Assembly (NCBI GenBank): GCA_020622085.1
Contig: JAHRYM010000002.1
Location: forward strand, 147,281-211,280
DNA length: 64,000 bases
DNA from: Paracoccaceae bacterium
GTDB lineage: Bacteria; Pseudomonadota; Alphaproteobacteria; Rhodobacterales; Rhodobacteraceae
Reading direction: 5' to 3'
A program made the translations under genes and the position numbers. Numbering within the stretch: position 1 is the first letter of the stretch; every line of letters starts with the position of its first letter. Shown here one piece after another: positions 48,873 to 57,378 of this stretch. The notes below the pieces were generated by a model, which saw only the letters and a program-made list of their open reading frames with translations, was not told where the DNA came from and did no database searches.

Positions 48873-49300
48873 TGCGGCAGGATCAATCATCGCTTGCAAC
48901 CGATCATCGCTTTAGCCGGATCATCGGTTGCAGCGCACTTGCACCGCGAAAAGGTGAACCCAGTGAACCCAGCGTGAACCCACAGAAAAGCGCATGGGTT
49001 CACCGTTTTCATGCGCCTTTTCAATGGTTTGCGCCAGTAGTGAACCCAGTGAACCCACATACCCCTGACAAAACCCTTGGCGATGACACAGCGGCAGTAG
49101 GGCAGCGACGGGGTAGCATGGGCAGGCGGCGCGTCTCAGGCGGTAATATAGGAAAAGTGGGTTCACTGGGTTCACTGGGTTCACCATCGGGCGCAAGCGA
49201 TCATCGCCCCCATTCGATCATGGGTCCTTCCCTATGGGGCCGGGCCGCAGGGACACAGACCCCCGAAAAAACAGCCTTTGCAAAAATTTTCGGAACGTAG
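48869..49300 (+). CDS. Doubtful ORF overlapping the iteron region
   Basis: 143-codon open frame whose ATG overlaps the primase stop (ATGA). Its sequence is dominated by translations of the 9-bp repeats (NPVNP; GSLGSLGSP) and has no domain I recognise. The open frame may be an accident of repeat length being a multiple of three. Kept because the overlap would allow coupled translation. Confidence 0.2.
   Translation: MMRQDQSSLATDHRFSRIIGCSALAPRKGEPSEPSVNPQKSAWVHRFHAPFQWFAPVVNPVNPHTPDKTLGDDTAAVGQRRGSMGRRRVSGGNIGKVGSLGSLGSPSGASDHRPHSIMGPSLWGRAAGTQTPEKTAFAKIFGT
48954..49184. repeat. Nine 9-bp iterons (GTGAACCCA), candidate replication origin
   Basis: Direct copies at 48954, 48963, 48974, 49040 and 49049; inverted copies (TGGGTTCAC) at 48995, 49158, 49167 and 49176. 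The array sits immediately behind the primase/helicase gene, the usual place of the ori in phage satellites, with the end clusters in opposite orientation around a 100-bp spacer. Inspection only; no AT-rich unwinding block is evident. Confidence 0.8.
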
Positions 49301-49309
49301 GGCCTCGAT

Positions 49310-49927
49310 ATGTTACACTATAACACCGACCTGAGCGACCTTCTGGGGCCTGAACCGGGCACCCCCGCCCCGCATTATCAGCGGGCCGCTGAGGGGCCTT
49401 CCGCTATTCCGGCTACCCCTGCCGCCCAAACCCGCCGAAAGCCTGCCAGCGATGAAATGACAATCTCTGAGGCTATACCGGCCACCATGACCGAGGTGGA
49501 GATTGCCGCTTTCCTGGGCATAGCCACGAGTCAGGTGCGCACCAAGACCAAGGACGGGATTCTTGTGAAGGGTGGCCGCGCCCGCTGGGATGTTCGGGCG
49601 TCCCTGCATGGCTACCTTTCGCAGTTGCGGGATGGCGCTATCCGTGGCGGCGGGCAGGTTCCCGACGAACTGAAAGCCGAAAAACTGCGGTTGGCGCGGG
49701 AACAGGCTGACAAGCTGGAAATCGCCAATGCTGCGGCGCGCGGCGATATGGTCAGGGCGGCAGATGTTGAACGGGAATGGGCGAACGTCTTGCGGGACGT
49801 TCGGTCGACTATGCTTGCCGTGCCGTCGCGTGTCGGATCGAAACTTGCACACCTGAACGCCCATGACGTTGCCGAGATCGACTCCGAGATCAAGGCAGCC
49901 CTGGAAGGACTCGCCAATGGGAATTGA
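49310..49927 (+). CDS. Terminase small subunit (Nu1-like)
   Basis: 205-aa DNA-recognition subunit for packaging. The winged-helix-like region MTEVEIAAFLGIATSQVRTKTKDGILVKG (about residues 58-88) matches Nu1-type excisionase/HTH folds, and a long charged helix follows (DELKAEKLRLAREQADKLEIANAAARGDMV). The C-terminus overlaps the large subunit gene by 11 bp. The N-terminal 50 residues are Pro/Ala-rich and unstructured. The start LHYNTDLSDLLGPE resembles the NIFETDLSALLG near the primase start and may reflect a shared origin. Confidence 0.82.
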   Translation: MLHYNTDLSDLLGPEPGTPAPHYQRAAEGPSAIPATPAAQTRRKPASDEMTISEAIPATMTEVEIAAFLGIATSQVRTKTKDGILVKGGRARWDVRASLHGYLSQLRDGAIRGGGQVPDELKAEKLRLAREQADKLEIANAAARGDMVRAADVEREWANVLRDVRSTMLAVPSRVGSKLAHLNAHDVAEIDSEIKAALEGLANGN

Positions 49928-51674
49928 ACTGATCCGCAGCCGGGCGCTGCGAGCCTTGCGACCCCCTGCCGATCTGCCGCTTGCCGAGTGGATCGAACGC
50001 AACATTTTCTTGCCCCAGACGGCAAGCGCCCTGCCGGGCAAGATGAAGCTATGGGCCTATCAGCGCGGAATCTGCGATGCCCTCGATGATCCGGGCATTG
50101 AACGGGTAACCGTGCTGAAATCCGCGCGCATCGGCTATACTGCGCTTCTGTCTGGCATCATCGCAAGTCACGTTGCAAACGCGCCCGCGCCGATCTTGGC
50201 TGTTCAACCGACTGCCGATGATGCCCGCGATTATGCCGTCGACCTTGAACAGGTCTTTGAGGCATCCCCCGCCTTGCGTGGGCTTCTGTCGGATGAAGCC
50301 GATGAAACCGGCAGGTCGACCATGCTGAACCGGCGCTTTCCGGGCGGCAGCTTGAAATTCTTGGCCGCGAAAAGCCCGCGGAACCTGCGCCGCCACACCG
50401 CAAAAATCCTGATCCTGGATGAAATAGACGGGTTTGAAGTGTCGCAGGAAGGCGACCCTATCGAACTGGCGACCATGCGCACCATGACCTTTCGGGACCG
50501 GAAGATTATTGCCGGTTCCACGCCGGTTTTCGACTATGGCCCGGCAACGCGGCTTTACGACAAGTCTGACAAGCGGATTTATGAATGCCTTTGCCCGTCC
50601 TGTGGCGAATTCTCGGAAATCAAATGGGTCGATATTCACTGGCGCGAAGGTGACCCGGATTCCGCGCATTGGACCTGCCCGAATAATGGCTGCATCGTGG
50701 AAGAACGGCAGAAGCCCGCAATGGTCGCAGCCGGGCGATGGCGCGCAACCGCGCCCGATGTGAAGGGCCATGCCGGTTTCAAGGTCAATGCGCTTATCAG
50801 CCCGCATTTCAACGCGCGCTGGGGGAAGCTGGCAGCCGAATTCCTGGAAGCCAAGAAAACCCCCGAAACCTTGCAGACCTTCACCAACCTTGTGCTAGGG
50901 GAACCGTGGCGCACCGAAGGCGATGACCTCGATGAACACGAATTGTTCGGGCGGCGCGAACCGTTCCGCCTCGACGCCCTGCCCGATGACGTGCTGTTCC
51001 TGACTGCGGGCGTCGACTGCCAGGATGACCGGCTTGAATGCGTCATCATGGGCCACGGCCGCAGCGACATTTTCGCCCTCGATCACCGGATTTTCTGGGG
51101 ACCGATTGACGGGGAAGCCGTCTGGCAAGACCTCGACTCCCTTCTGAAAGAGACGTGGCAACACCCGAACGGCGGCACGATCCGCATTGACGCGGCTTGC
51201 ATCGACTCCGGGGACGGCGGGCACACGGAAATCGTGAACAGTTACACCCGCCCAAGGTTCGGGCGGCGCGTGGTGGCGATAAAGGGCGTTCCGGGCTTCT
51301 CCCGTCAATTTTTGCAGAAGTCGGGAACCAAGGGGCAACTGCTTTGGCTTGTCGGTTCGGACGCGGTTAAATCGCAGTTGTTCACCCGACTGGCGCGCGG
51401 CGCGGGCGTCCGGTTCGGCGAAGCCCTTGAACCGATCTTCTTTGAACAACTGACCTCTGAGCGGCGAGTCGTCCGGTATGTGCGGGGCGTTCCCCAAGCC
51501 CGGTTTGAACGGATCAAGGGCAAGCGGGCCGAGACCCTGGACGCCACCGTATATGCATGGGCTGCGCGGCAGTTGATCGGGGTGAACCTTGACAGGCGGG
51601 CCGAAGAACTATCGAGTGAGGCAGCGCCGAAGAAACAACCCGTCATTATTCGGTCAGCTTGGTTGGGCGGGTGA
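49917..51674 (+). CDS. Terminase large subunit (GpA family)
   Basis: 585-aa packaging motor and nuclease of the lambda GpA type. The deviant P-loop LKSARIGYTALLSG (about residues 62-76) is as in lambda; Walker B is ILILDEIDGFE. A zinc-binding-like CLCPSCGEF...CPNNGC follows, then the nuclease domain (GVDCQDDRLECVIMG, IDAACIDSGDG). GGAAGGAC precedes ATG 49917; the frame open to 49863 lies within the small-subunit gene. Intact. Confidence 0.93.
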   Translation: MGIELIRSRALRALRPPADLPLAEWIERNIFLPQTASALPGKMKLWAYQRGICDALDDPGIERVTVLKSARIGYTALLSGIIASHVANAPAPILAVQPTADDARDYAVDLEQVFEASPALRGLLSDEADETGRSTMLNRRFPGGSLKFLAAKSPRNLRRHTAKILILDEIDGFEVSQEGDPIELATMRTMTFRDRKIIAGSTPVFDYGPATRLYDKSDKRIYECLCPSCGEFSEIKWVDIHWREGDPDSAHWTCPNNGCIVEERQKPAMVAAGRWRATAPDVKGHAGFKVNALISPHFNARWGKLAAEFLEAKKTPETLQTFTNLVLGEPWRTEGDDLDEHELFGRREPFRLDALPDDVLFLTAGVDCQDDRLECVIMGHGRSDIFALDHRIFWGPIDGEAVWQDLDSLLKETWQHPNGGTIRIDAACIDSGDGGHTEIVNSYTRPRFGRRVVAIKGVPGFSRQFLQKSGTKGQLLWLVGSDAVKSQLFTRLARGAGVRFGEALEPIFFEQLTSERRVVRYVRGVPQARFERIKGKRAETLDATVYAWAARQLIGVNLDRRAEELSSEAAPKKQPVIIRSAWLGG

Positions 51675-51686
51675 CCCGGAGCCTGT

Positions 51687-52604
51687 ATGTCGACTGCGAT
51701 TGGAAAGAAGATCAATGCAATCATTCCTTGGTCATCAATATCATCCATAGGAAATTCAACCCCGGCGCGCCTGACCATACTTGCGCCTTTGATTGGATAT
51801 TTGGTTATCTACAATCAATTCATTGCCGACTTCTTCTTTCTATCAAATACCACCCCCGATTTGCCGCAGGAAAGCCCCTCGCTTCTTGACCTGTTCAGAG
51901 AACTCAAGCTAACATTTCTATACTTCGGCCTTTTATTGTTCGGCATTGGCGCGATGCTTTTTGCAGCATATGCCCCCAGAAACATTAGAAAATATAAGTC
52001 ACCAGAAGAATATTTATTGAAAATGGAGGCGGCACAAACCGAATGGCTGATTGTTGACAACCTAACCAGAGTCGGCCGGGCAGCTTGGAAGGGGGAATAC
52101 TTTGAGAGCCCATCCCGGTCACAAAGGTCGCAGGATAGGTCTGTCCGGGATAAGGGGCAGTCCGGCCATCGACCGATTTGCGCAACAGAGCCCAGCTACG
52201 GCAACACTTCACTGAGTTTCACAGAGGACACGCTTTATCAGCTAGACGCAATTCTTGAATTTGCGGGGCACAATGCCTTTTCGGATTCTGAGGAACCCGT
52301 AACAGCGAGCGAACCTGACCCCGATCTTGGCTTTTACAACGCCCTTGGAAACGTAATGACGGATCGTGTCCTTGAGTGTATTTTGTCCAAGCGGCGTGTT
52401 GATCGGGCTATTTGGCACAATTCGGTTGGCGTGATTGTCGAACACCGCGCAAGGGATGTGTTCTACTTGGCCTACACCTTCGACGAATGGTCAAGATTTG
52501 GCGCAAGGCTTGCATGTGCATCCATGTTCTTGCTTGGCGGCATTCTACTTGCGATTCCCACAGTCATCACGTCATTGGAGGTTATTTCGCAGGCGTGGAA
52601 GTAA
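51687..52604 (+). CDS. Membrane protein of unknown function, island cargo
   Basis: 305-aa protein with hydrophobic helices at about residues 28-52, 75-96 and 274-297, and a 170-residue polar region between the last two. No family is recognised. Base composition is lower in GC than the terminase and portal genes around it, and it breaks the usual packaging-head order (terminase then portal). Such islets in phage satellites often carry anti-phage or superinfection functions; that is inference only. Start at 51687 gives TerL-gene spacing of 12 bp. Confidence 0.6.
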   Translation: MSTAIGKKINAIIPWSSISSIGNSTPARLTILAPLIGYLVIYNQFIADFFFLSNTTPDLPQESPSLLDLFRELKLTFLYFGLLLFGIGAMLFAAYAPRNIRKYKSPEEYLLKMEAAQTEWLIVDNLTRVGRAAWKGEYFESPSRSQRSQDRSVRDKGQSGHRPICATEPSYGNTSLSFTEDTLYQLDAILEFAGHNAFSDSEEPVTASEPDPDLGFYNALGNVMTDRVLECILSKRRVDRAIWHNSVGVIVEHRARDVFYLAYTFDEWSRFGARLACASMFLLGGILLAIPTVITSLEVISQAWK

Positions 52605-52620
52605 CCCCAGCCCTCTTGGA

Positions 52621-52803
52621 TCATTCCCCGCTTGGCGTCGACCCCAGATAGGCGCGCAAGAGGAAGTCAGCCAAGAATTCATCATCGTTTTCGGCTGCGG
52701 CGCGCTTGATCCGGGCAAGGGCTTCCGGGAAGCGCGGGTTGGAAATGAAGTCGACCATGAGGCGGTCAGCTTCCATGCTTCCGGTGGATTGTTGCAGGTG
52801 CAT
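52621..52803 (-). CDS. Small hypothetical protein, reverse strand in island
   Basis: 60-aa acidic, helical protein (MHLQQSTGSMEADRLMVDFI...FLADFLLRAYLG). The call rests on a near-perfect ribosome binding site, AAGGAG eight bases before the ATG. Unrecognised. It is convergent with the membrane-protein gene and lies 98 bp downstream of the next small reverse gene; the two may form one transcript that runs against the head operon, as a regulatory unit would. Confidence 0.55.
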   Translation of the reverse strand: MHLQQSTGSMEADRLMVDFISNPRFPEALARIKRAAAENDDEFLADFLLRAYLGSTPSGE

Positions 52804-52901
52804 AAGGCGACTCCTTTTCGGTTTGAACGAATCGACTTATGAATGAGCGGGGATTTTATGTCTACGGCTCATTCATTGTGCATTTCACGGCAGAAGTGCT
52901 T

Positions 52902-53072
52902 TTAATTCCGAACCTGGAAAACCTGTTCCAAATTGGAAATCGAAAATGCGCCAAGGTATTTTAGCCGCATTCCGACGATATAGGCGGTTCCCTCATAGGA
53001 CAACCCGCTTTCGGTGAGAATATTTGCCAGCGTCCGAACGCTGCGCAATTCTGATTTGGTCAGTTTTCGCAT
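52902..53072 (-). CDS. Small hypothetical protein, possible regulator
   Basis: 56-aa basic-start protein (MRKLTKSELRSVRTLANILT...). ATG 53072 is set by GAAGGAG seven bases upstream; the open frame to 53144 has no such signal. Two short amphipathic helices could form a helix-turn-helix-like unit, but no motif is certain. Its leader holds two inverted repeats (53098-53123 and 53157-53199), and the plus-strand gene at 53346 diverges from it. Confidence 0.5.
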   Translation of the reverse strand: MRKLTKSELRSVRTLANILTESGLSYEGTAYIVGMRLKYLGAFSISNLEQVFQVRN

Positions 53073-53156
53073 GTGAGACTCCTTCTGCAATAAGGGAAGG
53101 GCGGCACCCGCCAGCGCCGCCCTAAAACCGGGGGAAGGAGTCAACCCGGACCCTCA

Positions 53157-53199
53157 TTCGCGCTGCGAAGAAACGATGCTGGAAACACCGCAGCGCGAA
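53157..53199. promoter_or_regulatory. Long inverted repeat in the divergent island control region
   Basis: Perfect 11-bp arms TTCGCGCTGCG / CGCAGCGCGAA separated by 21 bp, between the reverse small gene (start 53072) and the forward gene (start 53346). A second small palindrome, CAACTATCCAGTTG, is at 53291-53304. Both are candidate operators; no regulator is assigned. Confidence 0.45.
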
Positions 53200-53345
53200 A
53201 GCCTTTGCAGTCTGTCGGGCCGGTTTCCCGCCCCGATTCGTCTATGTCACTCGAACGTGCCCCATGCTTAGCATAGTAGATTTTTACTTGCAACTATCCA
53301 GTTGTCATGCTACACCATGCGGCAACAAGACTTGGAGTCCGGCCC

Positions 53346-53858
53346 ATGCGCCTTTCTGAAATCGCTGATCGGCTGGCAGCCCTGGAAGGCCGGGACGCGG
53401 ATGAAATCCATATCCGCCTGCGCAACCCCCTGTTCAAAGGGCTGTTGCAGGGCGAAAGCGGCCGTTCCCGCAACTCGCCTGCCGACTATCCAGCCCTGGA
53501 ACTGATCCGGGCGCGCCTTCTCATGGCGATGTTTGACTGTGGGCTGTCGACGGCCGAACTGGCACTTGTCAGCGACATGCTGAACACCCCGTATGAGCGG
53601 GGCACCGCGCTTCAAATGATGGCCGATGGCACCGCAGCCGGGGAAAGTTGGATTATCCTGATCCGCTTTGTTCGCGGGATGCAGGGCGAACGGATCGTGT
53701 CGCCTTCATTCTTCAAAGACGGTTCGGACCCGCTGGGGGAATGCAGCGTCCGGGAACTGGTATCGGCTGGCCGCTGGTCAACCCAATTCAGCGGAACCCA
53801 CATTATGACTTCGGTTGTTCCGGCGTCCGATCTGATCCGCCCGCTTCTGGAGTCCTGA
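53346..53858 (+). CDS. Hypothetical protein upstream of portal
   Basis: 170-aa protein with a helical N-terminal half (MRLSEIADRLAALEGRDADEIHIRLR; YPALELIRARLLMAMFDCGLSTAELALVSDML) that loosely recalls MerR/phage-regulator helices, and an unrecognised C-terminal half (SFFKDGSDPLGECSVREL). TTGGAG before ATG 53346 decides this start over ATG 53307. It ends 3 bp before portal, so it is in the head operon. Regulator or head-assembly factor; undecided. Confidence 0.55.
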   Translation: MRLSEIADRLAALEGRDADEIHIRLRNPLFKGLLQGESGRSRNSPADYPALELIRARLLMAMFDCGLSTAELALVSDMLNTPYERGTALQMMADGTAAGESWIILIRFVRGMQGERIVSPSFFKDGSDPLGECSVRELVSAGRWSTQFSGTHIMTSVVPASDLIRPLLES

Positions 53859-53861
53859 TAC

Positions 53862-55268
53862 ATGGGCATTCTCGATCTGTTCAAACGGAACCCCGCGCCG
53901 ATGCAGACCCGGCGCTTTGACGGCGCGGCAGGTGGGCGGCGCTGGTCATCTGCGCCTTCCTTCGGTCGCACCGGGCCGGAAACGCTGGCAGCTTCTGCCC
54001 CGATCCGCAGCCGGGCGCGTTACTTTGTGGCGAACAACCCTTGGGCCGCGAATGGCGTTTCGGCGCTGGTTTCCGGGCTGGTGGGCTTTGGCATCAAACC
54101 CGCCTCGCAGCATCCCGACGCGGGCAACCGTGCCAGCATCGGCGCGGCCTTCGGCACATGGGCCAAGCGGGCAGACGCGGAAGGGCGCACCGATCTTTTC
54201 GGGATTCAGGCTGCGGCCGTCCGGGCGATGATCGTCGACGGGGAAGTCTTCCTGCACATGGAAACCCGCGCCAACGGGCTGCGGCTGCGCCTTCTGCCCG
54301 CTGAAATGGTTGACGAGTCCGACACGCGCGACCTACCGAACGGCGGCTATGTGGTGGCGGGGATCGAATTCAACGCGGCCGGGCAGCGCGTGGCCTATCA
54401 CGTCCTGAAAGCCCGCCCGACTGAGGTTTTCGCCTCGACCTATGGCACGATTCGCATTCCTGTTGAAGATATGCTGCACCTCATGCACCCGCTTGGGGCT
54501 GGGCAGGTTCGCGGCGTCTCTTGGCTTGCCCCGGTTCTTCTGCGCCTCTCGGAACTCGATCAACTGGAAGATGCCCTTGCGGTTGGCGTCAAGACTGCCG
54601 CCATGTTCGCGGGCTTTCTTGTCGATCAAAACGGCACGGGTGAACCGTTCGATGCCAGCGACGAGTCGGGCATCCTGACCCGTGGCCTTGAACCGGGCGT
54701 CTTGCAGCGCCTGCCTTCCGGTTTCGACATTCGCTTTTCAACCCCGCAACAGGCGCAGCAAACCGCCGAATTCGTGGCGCATCAAATCCGCGCCATTGCG
54801 GCGGGCTTGGGCGTTCCGGCGCATCTGGTCAGCGGCGATCTGCGGGAAGCGAACTATGGCAGCTTGCGCGCTGGCATGGTGGCATTCCGGCAGAAGCTGG
54901 AAGGCATTCAATTCGGCACGATCATTCCGCAGCTTTGCGGGCCGATCTGGGAACGGGCGGTTTCTGCCCTGATCTTGCGCGGCGATCTGCCCGCAGCCGA
55001 TTTTGAGGCAGCCGCGCCTCTCTGGCTTGCCGCTGAACACTATCCCCCGCCGATGCCGTGGATTGACCCGGCCAAGGACGTTGCGGCGATCCGCGATGCC
55101 TTGGAAGCCGGGCTTATGTCGCGCCGCCAGGCGGTTGCCGAACGCGGTTTCGACATTGAAACCCTTGATGCCGAGATTGCCGCAGATCGGGAACGCGAAA
55201 CCCGGCTGCAACTGAACTTCACCCCCCGCGCCGCCACGCCCGAACCGAAGGACACTGGCGACGAATGA
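53862..55268 (+). CDS. Portal protein (lambda family)
   Basis: 468-aa dodecameric-ring protein at the capsid vertex through which DNA is pumped. Family features: MGILDLFKR start, RSRARYFVANNPWAANGVSALVSGLVGFGI, MIVDGEVFLHMETR, and RGVSWLAPVLLRLSELDQLEDALAVGVKTAA. Length is normal for gpB-like portals. The final codons overlap the next small frame (ATGA); its last 15 residues are echoed by that frame. Confidence 0.92.
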   Translation: MGILDLFKRNPAPMQTRRFDGAAGGRRWSSAPSFGRTGPETLAASAPIRSRARYFVANNPWAANGVSALVSGLVGFGIKPASQHPDAGNRASIGAAFGTWAKRADAEGRTDLFGIQAAAVRAMIVDGEVFLHMETRANGLRLRLLPAEMVDESDTRDLPNGGYVVAGIEFNAAGQRVAYHVLKARPTEVFASTYGTIRIPVEDMLHLMHPLGAGQVRGVSWLAPVLLRLSELDQLEDALAVGVKTAAMFAGFLVDQNGTGEPFDASDESGILTRGLEPGVLQRLPSGFDIRFSTPQQAQQTAEFVAHQIRAIAAGLGVPAHLVSGDLREANYGSLRAGMVAFRQKLEGIQFGTIIPQLCGPIWERAVSALILRGDLPAADFEAAAPLWLAAEHYPPPMPWIDPAKDVAAIRDALEAGLMSRRQAVAERGFDIETLDAEIAADRERETRLQLNFTPRAATPEPKDTGDE

Positions 55269-55420
55269 ACGTCACCCCGAAAACCCAATGGCGCAAAGGC
55301 TGGTCGCGCGCCCTGTCGAATGAATCTGACAGGCCGGTGACCCTGCACCCCGCCCCTTGGGAAACCACGATCACCCGCGCCGCCACGCCCCAACCGCACA
55401 AGGAAGCTGGCGACGAATGA
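55265..55420 (+). CDS. 51-aa small protein between portal and protease
   Basis: Short frame (MNVTPKTQWRKGWSRAL...) that overlaps portal by ATGA and the protease-capsid gene by ATGA, so it fits perfectly into a coupled operon. Its C-terminus (TRAATPQPHKEAGDE) is a near copy of the portal C-terminus (PRAATPEPKDTGDE), and the DNA is likewise duplicated, so it may be a product of a local tandem duplication. No known function. Confidence 0.5.
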   Translation: MNVTPKTQWRKGWSRALSNESDRPVTLHPAPWETTITRAATPQPHKEAGDE

Positions 55421-57159
55421 CCATCCTTGAAACGCGGGCTGCGACCATCGCACCCGCCACGCTGAACCGCGATGACGGCACCGTCGACGTGGTTCTGTCC
55501 ACTGGCGCGCCGGTCAAGCGCGCGGGCTATGTCGAACGCCTTTCGATTGCCCCCGCAGCCGTGACCATCGCGCCGCGCCTGCCGGTTCTCGACTCGCATC
55601 GGCAAGCCTCAATCCAAGACGTGAAGGGCCGCGTGGAAAATGTCCGGTTTGAAGCCGGGCAGATCGTGGCGACCCTTCGTATCAGCGACCCCGCAGCCCT
55701 TGCCGCAATCGAACGCGGCGACGTGACCGGAGTCAGCATCGGCTATCGCGTGACCAAGTGGCAGGACTCTTCCGATGCCACTGGGCAGCGCGTCCGAACC
55801 GCCACCGCCTGGGAACTGGTGGAAGCCTCGCTTGTCGCCATTCCCGCAGACCCCCAAGCCCTTATCAGGAGTGCTACCTTGCCCCAAGACGTGACCACCG
55901 CGCCCGACGCGGCAACCCTTGAAACCCGCGCCGCAATCCGCAGCATCGCCACCACGGCGGGCCTGGACTCGGCCTGGGCGGATTCCCAGATCGACTCCGG
56001 CGCTGATGTGACCGTAGCCCGCAGCGCGGCCTTTGAAGCGATGGTGCGGCGTTCGGCCGCGCCGATCCGCACCGCCACCGTGGGCGCTTCCGGCGATGAT
56101 CCGGCCGCAGTCCAAGCCCGGCAGGTGGAAGCCCTTTCCGCCCGGATGATGGGCACCGCCCCGACCGACGCGGCGCGCCCGTTCATGCAGATGGGCCTTG
56201 CCGACTATGCCCGCGATGCCCTGTCCCGCAGCGGCACCGTGGGCGTGGCGATGATGGGCCGGGAAGAACTGCTGCAACGTGCCATGCACACGGTTTCCGA
56301 CTTCCCGGAACTGCTGACCGGCGCGGGCAATCGCGTCTTGGCCGATGCCTACAAGCGCGCTGAAAGCCCGGTGAAGCAACTGGCGCGGCAGCGCACGGCA
56401 GCCGACTTCCGGCCGCTGTCCACGCTCAAGGTGGGCAACTTCACCAAACTGGAAAAGGTGACGGAAGCGGGCGAGATCAAGGCGCTTTCCACGGCCGAAG
56501 CCAAGGAAGGCTATTCGCTGGAAACCTTCGGCGGCATTTTCAGCCTGTCGCGCAAGGCGATCATCAATGACGATCTGGGGGCCTTTGCCCGCTGGGGCGA
56601 AATGATGGGCCAGGCAGCGGCGGAAACCGAAGCCGGGCAGCTTCTGGCACTGTTGACCGCGAACGCGGGCGCGGGCGTCACGATGGGCGACGGCAAGGCG
56701 CTGTTCCATGCCGATCACGGCAACCTTGCTGCGGCCGGTTCGCTTCTCGACGTTCTGGCGCTGGACACGGCGCGCCAAGCCATGCGCACCCAGAAAATGC
56801 AGGACGGCAAGACCCCGGTGAACGTGGTTCCGCGCTTCCTGTTGGTCAGCCCGGCGATGGAAACCGCAGCCGAAAAGCTGCTGACCTCGATCCAGGCGAA
56901 CACCACCGCAGACGTGAACCCCTTCGGCGGCAAGCTGTCGCTGCTGGTGGAACCGCGCCTGACCGGCAACGGCTGGTATCTGTTCGGTGACCCGTCCACC
57001 GCCCCCGTGCTGGAATATGCCTACCTGTCCAGCGCGCAAGGGCCGCAACTGTCCAGCCGCGACGGCTGGGAAGTGCTGGGCCGGGAATTCCGCGTCACCC
57101 TCGACTTCGGCGCGGGCGCGACGGATCACCGGGGCGCTTACCGGAACGCGGGGGCGTAA
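55417..57159 (+). CDS. Prohead protease-major capsid protein fusion
   Basis: 580-aa polyprotein. Residues about 1-150 form an HK97-type prohead protease: His in LDSHRQ, Ser in DVTGVSIGYRV. A linker (about 150-265) probably acts as the scaffold, and the rest is a Mu gpT/HK97-like major capsid domain (FPELLTGAGNRVLADAYKRA; GKALFHADHGNL; WYLFGDPSTAPVLEYAYL; ending FRVTLDFGAGATDHRGAY). ATG 55417 is set by the ATGA overlap. Fusions of this kind are seen in alphaproteobacterial prophages. The protease presumably frees the capsid protein. Confidence 0.9.
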   Translation: MTILETRAATIAPATLNRDDGTVDVVLSTGAPVKRAGYVERLSIAPAAVTIAPRLPVLDSHRQASIQDVKGRVENVRFEAGQIVATLRISDPAALAAIERGDVTGVSIGYRVTKWQDSSDATGQRVRTATAWELVEASLVAIPADPQALIRSATLPQDVTTAPDAATLETRAAIRSIATTAGLDSAWADSQIDSGADVTVARSAAFEAMVRRSAAPIRTATVGASGDDPAAVQARQVEALSARMMGTAPTDAARPFMQMGLADYARDALSRSGTVGVAMMGREELLQRAMHTVSDFPELLTGAGNRVLADAYKRAESPVKQLARQRTAADFRPLSTLKVGNFTKLEKVTEAGEIKALSTAEAKEGYSLETFGGIFSLSRKAIINDDLGAFARWGEMMGQAAAETEAGQLLALLTANAGAGVTMGDGKALFHADHGNLAAAGSLLDVLALDTARQAMRTQKMQDGKTPVNVVPRFLLVSPAMETAAEKLLTSIQANTTADVNPFGGKLSLLVEPRLTGNGWYLFGDPSTAPVLEYAYLSSAQGPQLSSRDGWEVLGREFRVTLDFGAGATDHRGAYRNAGA

Positions 57160-57377
57160 TGGCAACCCTCGCCCAACTCCAAGAGTGGCGCGAACGCCTG
57201 ATGGACGCCAAGTTTTCTGGCGTCCTGATGGTAACGGACTCCAGCGGCGAGTCCGTCCGGTATCGCAGCCATGCCGAACTGGCAGCCGCGCTTTCCTCTC
57301 TCGACACCGAAATTCGGCGGGCGGGCGGCAACAGCCCGGCCACCTCGATCACCTTCAACACCTCGAAAGGTTTCTGA
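57159..57377 (+). CDS. gpW-like head-tail connector
   Basis: 72-aa protein with the lambda gpW pattern: an N-terminal helix (TLAQLQEWRERLMDAKFSGVLM), a beta hairpin (VTDSSGESVRYRS) and a C-terminal helix (ELAAALSSLDTEIRR). gpW closes the filled head and provides the tail-attachment platform, here perhaps for a helper phage's tails. Its ATG shares bases with the capsid stop (TAATG). Confidence 0.8.
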   Translation: MATLAQLQEWRERLMDAKFSGVLMVTDSSGESVRYRSHAELAAALSSLDTEIRRAGGNSPATSITFNTSKGF

Positions 57378-57378
57378 C

